Source of the DNA: Planctomycetaceae bacterium
GTDB taxonomy: Bacteria > Planctomycetota > Planctomycetia > Planctomycetales > Planctomycetaceae
NCBI GenBank assembly: GCA_021732995.1
Contig: JAKFWA010000002.1
Span: 1-36,997 of the forward strand
Direction of reading: 5' to 3'
DNA length: 36,997 bases
How positions within the stretch are numbered: position 1 is the stretch's first letter; each line of letters begins with the position of its first letter. The notes beneath the pieces are model-generated. The model saw only the letters and a program-made list of their open reading frames with translations, searched no databases and was not told the origin of the DNA. This document shows positions 1-7,746 of the stretch, piece by piece. Both the position numbers and the translations under genes were made by a program.

Positions 1-14
1 CCCCTCACCCCCGG

Positions 15-44
15 CCCCTCTCCCCGGTGTACCGGGGCGAGGGG
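15..44. repeat. Short GC-rich palindrome (REP-like hairpin)
   Basis: CCCCTC (15-20) and CCCCGGT (22-28) pair with ACCGGGG (31-37) and GAGGGG (39-44), with one T/C mismatch (21/38) and a 2-nt tip. It lies 62 bp past the stop of the minus-strand membrane-protein gene and has no T-run after it on either strand. A dispersed intergenic palindrome is therefore as likely as a terminator. Similar CCCCTC/GAGGGG palindromes are, from general experience, common intergenic repeats in GC-rich bacteria; copy number in this genome cannot be seen here. Confidence 0.5.
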
Positions 45-105
45 AGATTGTTGTGTTGATTAGTTGAATTACTCTGAACCGAAGAGCAGATTTATTCGCA
101 GGTTG

Positions 106-3100
106 CTACTGCCAGGAATCCAGTTCGGCGGCGACCAGCCGCATGCGTTGCAGCAAGTGTTCGCGATGTCGCTCGCAGTACGCTGCCAGGGTGATCACGA
201 GCATTCCAAGACCGATGCCCGAGACCCACAACAGGCTGGGATGATCAACGCTGCCGCGAATCACCATCGCCAGCAGATCGGCAACCAGAAAGCCGGTGCC
301 GAGATACATCAAGGCCCGGATTCGCATGCCCATGCCAAGTAGAGCCATCGCTACCGAGGCCGCCATCAGCGAGAACAGGTGCAGCCAACTGCCGTCGACG
401 ATGTGGAACGTGGGCGAGACCAGAATCATCAACGCCCCAGCGTACCGCAGAGGATTGACCGCTTGTTCGGGCAGTTCACGACGGATGAGTTCCACCAATC
501 CCAGCACGGACAGACCCAGCGGAATCAGAAAGAACTGGGGATCAGACCAACGGAGTTCATTCCACAGCATCGTGAGTGCCACATTCAGCACCACCGCCGA
601 AATGACGACCCAGCGTTTGCTCTGGTCTTCAATCCCGCGCCAGAAGTAGAAGCCGGCGGACAGCATCAGGGCCAGACTGTTCAGGCCCAACCACGTCGGT
701 GTCGGGAGCCAGAGGTGTCTCCCCATGCCGATCAGAACCGTGATTGCCGGCATCCAAAAGCCGGTCAGTTTCAGAGGATGCTCAAGTACGGCGAACCGTT
801 GTGAACTTGACGCCTGACTGCCAACGCCCCATGCCAGCAGGCCCGTGGCCAGCACCGCAAACATTCCGAAGCCGTGCCCGAACGAGATCACTCCGTTCCA
901 CGTGAGATAGCCCACACACGCGGCAATGATTGCCTCAGCCGTCCAGACGTGCTCAACGGAGTTTCTGCGGATCGCCAGCCGCAAACTGTCATTCGCCATG
1001 AACGCGAAGATTGCCGTCGCCAGCAGATGATGGAACCAGGTCAGGAAGCCTGGTCCACTCAACGAGATGATCAGCGCCCCGATGGCCAACAGTTTCAAGA
1101 CGATGCGTTGACCGTAGACCCAATCATGCAGCCCGGAGTCTGAGTCCTTCGACGTAGGCTGCTCAGCGGCCTTGAACCACAACGTTGCCTGAATGATCGC
1201 CAGCAATCCGCACGGCAGTGCGGCGTGCAGGCAGTCCGCATGAGTGGCTTTCAGGATCGAGGTTGCCTGCGGTGCGACACACTGAAATCCGACACAAAGC
1301 ACCTGCCAGTTAGCGATCAGACACGCCATGCGACGCATCTCGAGACTGCGGCGTCTGGCTGCAAGCAGTATCAGCCCGAAGAAGGCGATGCCCGCCGCCA
1401 CGCGCATCGGCAAGGTGAAGACAAACAGAGAGGAATAGGCAAATAGTGCCAGCGTCAGAAACACGCAGCCTTGCCACGGTGAGATAGCTTCGACTTGCTC
1501 GACAGCGGCGGTTTCTTCGTCGCCTTCAGTGGAGACCGACGTCGGTTCAGTGACAGGTCGAACCAGGAACACTCCCAGGACTGCTTGAGTCGTCCACAGT
1601 GCGGGTAACCAGACCTGAGCTTCCACGCCGAACACACTGATCGCGGCAGCGCCCACTGCGAGCATCAGACTGAGCCATGCGACGAAACAACTCCACGGTC
1701 GATGACTGCGAGCCGCACAGTGCAGACTCCAGAATAACGTGATACCGGTCAGGCCAACTGCCGAGAACGGCAGGTCGAACACCAGAGTGCCAATCGACAC
1801 CGGCCACACGACGAAGAGCGTCGCTGCCATCAGTCCGCATTCAGACAGCCAGGCTGCGGGAGCTTGAAAGATCTTCAACGATGGTGAGATGCGAGCGATG
1901 TTGAAGCGTGAAGCGACAATCCATAACACTGCACACAACGCTGCCACCAGCGTGGTCGTCGCCACCGGACTCCAGCCCAGCCCCAGCACGAGCGCGGCGG
2001 GGCAAGCCACTGCGAAGAGCAGAGCAACGGCCGCCCAGAGTTCTTGTTTTCGCAGCAGGGCATGAGCTGTCAGTACAGACAGCAAGATCACCCCTGAAGC
2101 TGCCGATAGTGGCCAAGCTCCGGTGTGCGGAGTGCTGATCGCCCAGATCGCTGCAGTGATTGATGTGACAGTCAGCGAAGCCACTTCGCACCACGAGACC
2201 GCGTACGTCCGCATATCTGCAGGACGCCATTCAAGAGCACGGCGGTCAATCAATCGACCCGGCCACAACAGTGCGGTTGCCGCCAGTCCCCACAACGTCA
2301 GTGCTGCTTCTGTCGAGGCGGTAACTCCACAAACCGTTTGCAGGAATGTCATGGCACCGGTGCAGGCCAGCAACGAAGCACCGACAGCCAGCACGAGCAA
2401 GAACACCTGCCGGAACAAGAACGCCTGCGTGAGGAACAGCGCCGACAGCGCGATACTCACCGGGAACACCGCTTTGGGATGCGACAGCGAGGCGGTCAAC
2501 AGGAGCGTTCCCATCCCGGTCACAAACTGACGGACGACTGGTGTGAACAATTCATCGTCCACGTTTCTGCGTCGAGCAGCCCAAACCGACAACCCGATCA
2601 ACAACGGGAAGTAGGTGAGTCCATAGAACGCGATCGGCAAACGAGGTTCATGAACCGCCACTGCGCCTTGTTGAATTACTTGCTGAGTGAGCTCGCGAAA
2701 GAAGCTGGGAGTTGACTGATAGGCCAGCGTCATGCCCGCCAACATCGCCCACACGAAGCCGCGTCGTTCGGTGCGATAAGCCACCACTCCCATCGTTAAA
2801 GCAGACAGCGCTGCGGCGGGGACCAGTGCCTGAGCCTCAGGGAACGTCGTCGCGGCCAGACACACTCCGGTCGCACTCAGCACCAGCCCAATGAACATGG
2901 GCAGCACAATGCTCCACGGCAATGGCCGCGTCAGACGACCTTCAACTTCAAGGAACACGCGAGCCAAAGCATCTGCCGTCAGCAGTACGGGAATCGCCGT
3001 GAGCACCACGCCCACACCGATCAACGGCAACGACACGTGCGGTACAAGGCTGATGCCAAACAGCGTTAAGAACTGCAGTCCCAGTAAGGCGATGGGAAAG

Positions 3101-3729
3101 AAGCCGAAAATGCGTGGCAGACGATGTTCGACGGTCAGCCAGAAAACGTGCCGATTGACCTTCGTCGCACCCACAGCGAAGACGGCCCACAACACCAGCG
3201 CGGTCACCGGCGCCCAACTCACCGGCAATGCAGGCACGATGCAACCGGCGATGCATAGCACCACGTAAGCCGCAATGAACGTCGGCTGAGTCCCGCGTAA
3301 GAAGTGATCGAACAACCGCTTCGCGGCAAGACTCGCGAAGACAGTATTCGCAATCAACGCCACCCACACGAAGCCATGTTCCAGCAGTGTGCTCGTCGAA
3401 AGCACTTCTTGTGGATGCATCCAGCGCAGAGCATGAAACGACAAAGGGATCAGCATCACGGTCAGAGCCATCAGGCCCGTGCCGGTCTTCCTAAGTCCGA
3501 GCGAGCGATAAACCACCTGCCCCGCGAAATGAACTCCAGCGGTGTAGCCCAGTAGAATGCCCAGTCGCCAATGTGAGTCGTACGACTCCCAATGAGACGT
3601 TACGAGCATGAGCGACGAGCCCAGCAGGATCAGCATGCCTAGCGCGAGAATCCAGCGGATGTTCTGTTCCTGCAGGAACGTGTCGAACCAGCGCAGAACT
3701 CTGGATTGCGGTTCAATTTCAGCACTCAT
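106..3729 (-). CDS. Large polytopic membrane protein, function unknown (1207 aa)
   Basis: I do not recognise a characterised family with certainty. After about 25 hydrophilic residues (MSAEIEPQSRVLRWFDTFLQ), almost the whole chain is hydrophobic segments separated by short charged loops: well over twenty potential transmembrane helices. It is therefore an inner-membrane protein. The first membrane segment, ILALGMLILLGSSLMLVTSH, and the following W..Y/R..ILLGY pattern are reminiscent of DUF2157/DUF2339-type proteins, but this is only a weak resemblance. No catalytic motif was seen. The start is supported by a GGAGG ribosome binding site 6 nt upstream of the ATG (minus strand). The stop is TAG. 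The gene is transcribed divergently from the ECF sigma factor across a roughly 200-bp gap. A hydrophilic, acidic stretch near the middle (TEPTSVSTEGDEETAAVEQV) may be a cytoplasmic loop separating two membrane halves. Reality of the gene is very likely; its function is unknown. Confidence 0.88.
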   Translation of the reverse strand: MSAEIEPQSRVLRWFDTFLQEQNIRWILALGMLILLGSSLMLVTSHWESYDSHWRLGILLGYTAGVHFAGQVVYRSLGLRKTGTGLMALTVMLIPLSFHALRWMHPQEVLSTSTLLEHGFVWVALIANTVFASLAAKRLFDHFLRGTQPTFIAAYVVLCIAGCIVPALPVSWAPVTALVLWAVFAVGATKVNRHVFWLTVEHRLPRIFGFFPIALLGLQFLTLFGISLVPHVSLPLIGVGVVLTAIPVLLTADALARVFLEVEGRLTRPLPWSIVLPMFIGLVLSATGVCLAATTFPEAQALVPAAALSALTMGVVAYRTERRGFVWAMLAGMTLAYQSTPSFFRELTQQVIQQGAVAVHEPRLPIAFYGLTYFPLLIGLSVWAARRRNVDDELFTPVVRQFVTGMGTLLLTASLSHPKAVFPVSIALSALFLTQAFLFRQVFLLVLAVGASLLACTGAMTFLQTVCGVTASTEAALTLWGLAATALLWPGRLIDRRALEWRPADMRTYAVSWCEVASLTVTSITAAIWAISTPHTGAWPLSAASGVILLSVLTAHALLRKQELWAAVALLFAVACPAALVLGLGWSPVATTTLVAALCAVLWIVASRFNIARISPSLKIFQAPAAWLSECGLMAATLFVVWPVSIGTLVFDLPFSAVGLTGITLFWSLHCAARSHRPWSCFVAWLSLMLAVGAAAISVFGVEAQVWLPALWTTQAVLGVFLVRPVTEPTSVSTEGDEETAAVEQVEAISPWQGCVFLTLALFAYSSLFVFTLPMRVAAGIAFFGLILLAARRRSLEMRRMACLIANWQVLCVGFQCVAPQATSILKATHADCLHAALPCGLLAIIQATLWFKAAEQPTSKDSDSGLHDWVYGQRIVLKLLAIGALIISLSGPGFLTWFHHLLATAIFAFMANDSLRLAIRRNSVEHVWTAEAIIAACVGYLTWNGVISFGHGFGMFAVLATGLLAWGVGSQASSSQRFAVLEHPLKLTGFWMPAITVLIGMGRHLWLPTPTWLGLNSLALMLSAGFYFWRGIEDQSKRWVVISAVVLNVALTMLWNELRWSDPQFFLIPLGLSVLGLVELIRRELPEQAVNPLRYAGALMILVSPTFHIVDGSWLHLFSLMAASVAMALLGMGMRIRALMYLGTGFLVADLLAMVIRGSVDHPSLLWVSGIGLGMLVITLAAYCERHREHLLQRMRLVAAELDSWQ

Positions 3730-3813
3730 GGCGTGCCTCCGACAGCGCGAGCAGGCTCAATCTGCGGCGACGAGATGCCGCAGTCTGCTGTAGAGGCGCA
3801 ATCGCAACGCCGA

Positions 3814-3922
3814 TATCACGCGAGATTTCTCAAAAGGTGATGAACCGCATGTTTCGGCTGACCGCAGACCTCTTCGTCATCTCTCGAAGCTCGCAGGCTG
3901 ACCGAAATCTCACGCGGCGATA
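3814..3922. promoter_or_regulatory. Divergent intergenic region with partial inverted repeat
   Basis: The gap between the divergent membrane-protein gene and the sigma-factor gene contains GAGATTTC (3822-3829) and its exact inverse GAAATCTC (3904-3911). Both are embedded in similar flanks (TATCACGCG before the first; ACGCGGCGATA after the second). The right arm ends just before the sigma-factor start. This could be an operator or a leader hairpin for the sigma gene; no -35/-10 pair was convincing. A second small perfect palindrome, TGCGGC/GCCGCA, lies at 3763-3782. Function is inferred only from position. Confidence 0.25.
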
Positions 3923-3933
3923 AAGTGAGCCGC

Positions 3934-4671
3934 ATGAGCCTCGACACGCCCCATCCCCAGTCGGCCCGACGGTTTGAAACCACGCATTGGAGTCTCGTTG
4001 TCCAAGCGGCCGACCGCGACGACTCGCAAGCCCGGCAGGCGTTGTCGACCTTGTGCGAGCGTTACTGGCTGCCGCTGTATGCGTGCGTCCGCTGTCGAGT
4101 TCCGGACATTCACGAAGCTCAGGATCTCACTCAGGCGTTCTTCGCCCGGCTGCTTGAAAAGAACACCTTCGCTCAAGCGTCACCAGAGCGAGGCCGGTTT
4201 CGAGCGTTCCTGCTGACGTCGCTGAAGAACTTCCTCGCCAACGAATGGGACCGGCAGCAAGCCCAGAAGCGCGGCGGCGGCCAGCAGGTGCTGTCGCTGG
4301 ATTGGGATAGCGGCGAGTCGCGACTCAACCTCGAACCCGCACATGACCAAACTCCCGATCGGGTCTTTGAGCGGCAATGGACACTGACGCTGCTGGAGCA
4401 CACGGTCACCCGATTGCAGGCGGAGTTGGCAGCCAGCGGCAAGGAGCGACAGTTTGAGTTGCTGAAGGGCACTCTGACCGGAGACCGTGGCGAGTCCTCG
4501 TACGCGGACGCCGCGCAGGAACTCAACATGACCCCGGACGCCATCCGGCAGGCTGCGCAACGAATGCGACGGCGCTATCGCGAATTGCTCCGAGAAGAGG
4601 TCGGTCAGACCGTGCAGAACCCGGACGAGATCGATCAAGAGATTCAACGCCTGCTGCAGACTCTCCGCTGA
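3934..4671 (+). CDS. ECF-type RNA polymerase sigma factor, planctomycete kinase-linked type
   Basis: Predicted extracytoplasmic-function sigma factor of 245 aa that would redirect RNA polymerase to a specific promoter set. The N-terminal FETTHWSLVVQA (residues 14-25) is the signature seen in many planctomycete and verrucomicrobial ECF factors. The region-2 helix set runs from about 36 to 110 (ARQALSTLCERYWLPLY, EAQDLTQAFFARLLE, RFRAFLLTSLKNFLANEWD). Region 4, a helix-turn-helix, is at about 178-230 (SYADAAQELNMTPDAIRQAA then QRMRRRYRELLREEV). ATG 3934 was preferred over an in-frame GTG at 3925 because only the ATG has a purine-rich GTGAG stretch at suitable distance; both are weak. No anti-sigma gene is adjacent. 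The next plus-strand gene is a Ser/Thr kinase, matching the described association of some planctomycete ECF groups with kinases. Family assignment is firm; target genes are unknown. Confidence 0.93.
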   Translation: MSLDTPHPQSARRFETTHWSLVVQAADRDDSQARQALSTLCERYWLPLYACVRCRVPDIHEAQDLTQAFFARLLEKNTFAQASPERGRFRAFLLTSLKNFLANEWDRQQAQKRGGGQQVLSLDWDSGESRLNLEPAHDQTPDRVFERQWTLTLLEHTVTRLQAELAASGKERQFELLKGTLTGDRGESSYADAAQELNMTPDAIRQAAQRMRRRYRELLREEVGQTVQNPDEIDQEIQRLLQTLR

Positions 4672-4756
4672 GAATCCGCTTGTAAGACACTGTCCCGTTC
4701 CTCACGCATTTCAGCTTCCAACCGGCAGTCGAGGCGGTGGCGCTCAAACTCAGTCA

Positions 4757-4889
4757 CTTCTTCGCGACTTGGCGCCTTCGCGTGAAGGCCAATGAGCGAC
4801 TCATCGCATCGCAGCATTTCAGACCGACATGACGCTCAGAATAAGTACGAGCAAAGGTTCTCACGCGAAGGCGCCAAGCCGCGAAGAAG
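4757..4889. repeat. Long inverted repeat, 29-bp arms (palindromic intergenic element)
   Basis: Left arm 4757-4785 and right arm 4861-4889 are reverse complements over 29 bp with one mismatch (A4767 opposite C4879, a G-U pair if transcribed from the minus strand). The 75-nt interior is unrelated. The core word is CTTGGCGCCTTCGCGTGA. The element fills most of the 377-bp gap between the sigma-factor and kinase genes, where I see no other gene. Arms of this type (CTTCGCG...CTTCGCGTGA) are, from general experience, widely dispersed intergenic palindromes in planctomycetes. It is not a classic terminator, since no T-run follows the right arm and the loop is long. Confidence 0.7.
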
Positions 4890-5048
4890 ACAGGCCGAGA
4901 CGCAGCATCCCTTGCCAGCAAGAGCCACGGAAGACTTTGAGAGCAGCCGTCGAGAACCTCGATCAGAAAAACTTTCTGATTTTGTGTCACATCGCGAGTG
5001 GCTTGCTTTACGGGAAGGTAGATTCCTTCTTATCCCCGGAGCTGCCTC

Positions 5049-7541
5049 ATGTCGGAACTATCTCGTTGTGCCCAGTGCGGAGCCGAATATCCAACGAATG
5101 TCCCGGCTGGGCTCTGTCCGTCGTGCCTGTTGCAGGCGGGATTAGCCAGTCAAGTTTCCGAGAGTCCGGCCGGCGCGGCAACAAATGTCAGTCCGCGTTC
5201 GTCGGGGTTCGTGCCACCCACCGTCCCCGAACTGGCGGCTTGGTTTCCGCAACTGGAAGTGCTGGAACTGCTCGGCAAAGGCGGCATGGGTGCCGTCTAC
5301 AAAGCGCGGCAACCAAAGCTGGATCGGCTGGTCGCCATCAAAATCCTGCCGCACGAGATCAGCGACGATCCGTCGTTCGTCGAGCGGTTTGAACGCGAAG
5401 CGCGCACACTGGCGCGGCTGAATCACCCGAATATCGTTTCTGTGTACGACTTCGGCGAGACCGCCGAACTCTGCTACATCGTCATGGAATTCATCGACGG
5501 AGCCAACCTGCGGCAGGCGCTGCGGGACCAACCACTGGCGCCTGCTCAGGCACTGGCGATCGTGCCCCAGATCTGTGAGGCCCTGCAGTTCGCTCATGAC
5601 GAAGGCATCGTGCATCGGGACATCAAGCCCGAGAACATCCTCATCGACAAACGGGGTCGGGTGAAGATCGCAGACTTCGGTCTGGCGAAGCTGCTGGGCA
5701 CCGAAGCTGCCGATCACTCCCTGACGGCAACTCATCAGGTGATGGGCACGCTGCGCTACATGGCACCTGAGCAGATGCAGGGCTCACGTGAGGTCGATCA
5801 TCGTGCTGACATCTACTCGCTGGGCGTTGTCTTCTATGAGCTACTCACCGGCGAACTGCCGTTGGGGAAATTTCCTCCACCATCGGAAAAAGTTCGAGTC
5901 GATGTGCGGCTCGACGAGATCGTGCTGCATGCGTTGGAGCGCGATGCCGATCGGCGCTACCAGCACGTCAGTCAGGTGCGTGCTGATGTAGAGAAGGTGA
6001 CCAGTACAGCCGGTGTAAAGTCGCCCGCAGTCCCAATCCCGGAGACGACTCCGCCCGCAGCACAGCCTGAGGAAGATGAGGACGAAGAGAGCGACAACAA
6101 CGCACATTCCTGGGCCGCGTTGGTCGGGTCGCTCATTCCCGTAGTGGCTGTGTTGCTCTTCTTTTTCAACCCGTGGGGTATGAACGGGTGGTATGGCTTC
6201 GCGGCCTTCTGCGTGCTGTGCGGTTGGCTGGCGCAGTTCGCTGACGATCATTGGCGGCCTCTGCAGTCTCGCTTGAAATCCGCCGTCTCTGAGGCCCGCG
6301 CGCCTCGCGAGAGCGCCAGTTCTGGGTCTGGCCTCGCAGGGACAGCCGTTGAGGAAGCTCGCCGCCAATTACGAGCCCCGGCTATCGCCTTGATGGTGTA
6401 TGGCCTCGCCCTGTTGTTTCCTGCGTTGTTGTGCTTCACCAACGGCTTCGACGTCATTGATGGCAACGACGGACTACCGGCTCCTGTGGGCGGCGTCATG
6501 ATGATTGCGGCAGTCCTGATTGTCGGACTGGCTGGGCTGTTGATGCGCGGCGGATGGCACATGCTCGCCTTCGAGAATTACCGCACGGCCCTGCGGGCCT
6601 GCTTGCTGGGACCACCGATCGGTCTGTGGGGCTTGATTGTCTTGAGCCGCCCCGAGGTCAAAGCCGCGTTCACCACAGCCCCTCAAGCGAAATCAGAACC
6701 GCGGCTCAGCCGCTGTGCCTTGATTGGAGCGTTGTGGGCGCCGCTGTTCTTCATCGCAGCTGGCGGCATGTTGATTACCGTCGACGTGATACGGAACGAA
6801 CAAGTCAATCCGATGCGCCGGCAGGAGATCCTGGCCGTTGTGGTGGTATCGCTCGGAGCGTTGGCGCCATTCGTCACGACCACTCTCGGCGCTGTTGCGA
6901 TCGGCCAGATCAAACGCTCGGAAGGACAACTCTTCGGGCTGCGATTGGCAGTCGTGGATGTGCTGTTCTTCCCTCTGCTGACGCTCTTTGCGGCGATTTC
7001 TATTCCGCTCACGCTCGCACTGCATTCATTGATGTCCGTCGAATTGATTGCCGTCGCATTACCGAGTGTCATGCTGGCGCTGATCGTTTGCCTGGCGATT
7101 GCAGTCGTCGTCTGGTGCCGGGTGATTCCGGATTCGTCACTGAACTCCATCAACGTGCGAGACAAACTCCGCATCGCCGGAGTCGGGTTGTTGATTGCAG
7201 GTATCATGGATGCTTTTGCCGGGCTTATCTGGTGCGGCCATAACGTCGTCACAGTGGTGAGCCTGTATCAGCAAGCCGCGCCAATTCACTGGCAGCTCGC
7301 AGAAACAGGCCTCAGCGTCTGCATGTTCATGGTGGTTTACTACGTCGTCGGCGCGGGTCTGCATTTCATGAAGCTGGAAGATGACGGTGATTACACATTC
7401 AGTCTGTTGATCGCCGCTCTCACGCCTCCCGGCTTTCTCTTCGGGTTTCCTGCCGCGCTGTACGCCTTCATGCAAATCACCAGCCCGGAAGCGAAGGCGT
7501 TGTTTCCCGGCAAGCTCCCGGATTCGCAGCAGTCTGCTTAG
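5049..7541 (+). CDS. Membrane-bound serine/threonine protein kinase with N-terminal zinc ribbon
   Basis: An 830-aa Hanks-type kinase. Residues 7-26 form a CxxC...CxxC zinc ribbon (C7, C10, C23, C26). The kinase domain spans about 70-320: glycine loop GKGGMGAVYKA (76-86), ATP lysine K98 in VAIK, C-helix glutamate about E117, catalytic loop HRDIKPEN (189-196, D191), DFG 209-211, and the APE element (APEQ, 239-242). All catalytic residues are present, so it should be active. An acidic linker (EEDEDEES, 341-348) leads to a C-terminal half with about ten hydrophobic membrane segments. The kinase domain is thus probably cytoplasmic and tethered to the membrane. The tail includes GLWGLIVLSRPEVKAAF, a pattern familiar from planctomycete kinases. 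The start is supported by GGAG 7 nt upstream of the ATG. It follows the ECF sigma gene with a 377-bp gap containing a palindrome, so co-transcription is uncertain. Substrates are unknown; the sigma factor is an obvious candidate (inference). Confidence 0.94.
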   Translation: MSELSRCAQCGAEYPTNVPAGLCPSCLLQAGLASQVSESPAGAATNVSPRSSGFVPPTVPELAAWFPQLEVLELLGKGGMGAVYKARQPKLDRLVAIKILPHEISDDPSFVERFEREARTLARLNHPNIVSVYDFGETAELCYIVMEFIDGANLRQALRDQPLAPAQALAIVPQICEALQFAHDEGIVHRDIKPENILIDKRGRVKIADFGLAKLLGTEAADHSLTATHQVMGTLRYMAPEQMQGSREVDHRADIYSLGVVFYELLTGELPLGKFPPPSEKVRVDVRLDEIVLHALERDADRRYQHVSQVRADVEKVTSTAGVKSPAVPIPETTPPAAQPEEDEDEESDNNAHSWAALVGSLIPVVAVLLFFFNPWGMNGWYGFAAFCVLCGWLAQFADDHWRPLQSRLKSAVSEARAPRESASSGSGLAGTAVEEARRQLRAPAIALMVYGLALLFPALLCFTNGFDVIDGNDGLPAPVGGVMMIAAVLIVGLAGLLMRGGWHMLAFENYRTALRACLLGPPIGLWGLIVLSRPEVKAAFTTAPQAKSEPRLSRCALIGALWAPLFFIAAGGMLITVDVIRNEQVNPMRRQEILAVVVVSLGALAPFVTTTLGAVAIGQIKRSEGQLFGLRLAVVDVLFFPLLTLFAAISIPLTLALHSLMSVELIAVALPSVMLALIVCLAIAVVVWCRVIPDSSLNSINVRDKLRIAGVGLLIAGIMDAFAGLIWCGHNVVTVVSLYQQAAPIHWQLAETGLSVCMFMVVYYVVGAGLHFMKLEDDGDYTFSLLIAALTPPGFLFGFPAALYAFMQITSPEAKALFPGKLPDSQQSA

Positions 7542-7634
7542 CGGAGATCGTTAAACTGCGTGTACTCTGACCGCCACACGAACGCACGTGCTGCCCGGCG
7601 AACGAGCTCGCCAGAGGTAATTCATCCGACAAGC

Positions 7635-7649
7635 ACGGAAGATTTCCGT
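7635..7649. other. Small perfect hairpin between kinase and caspase genes
   Basis: ACGGAA (7635-7640) and TTCCGT (7644-7649) pair around GAT, about 95 bp after the kinase stop. There is no T-run, so intrinsic termination is doubtful. Further right, TATAAA at 7703-7708 could be a -10 element for the caspase gene, but no matching -35 was found. Confidence 0.25.
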
Positions 7650-7746
7650 ACGAAGTCCGTTTACTCTCAGGAATACGACGCGGCGAGCCGCGTACTTCGG
7701 ATTATAAATCGCTGACCAATATCCTCGGCTCGCCTCAGTGGACATC

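Noticed and set aside
1841-3367. Several open frames within the 1207-aa membrane gene on both strands
   Set aside because: Arg/Ser/His-rich nonsense compositions in other frames of a clear membrane-protein gene.
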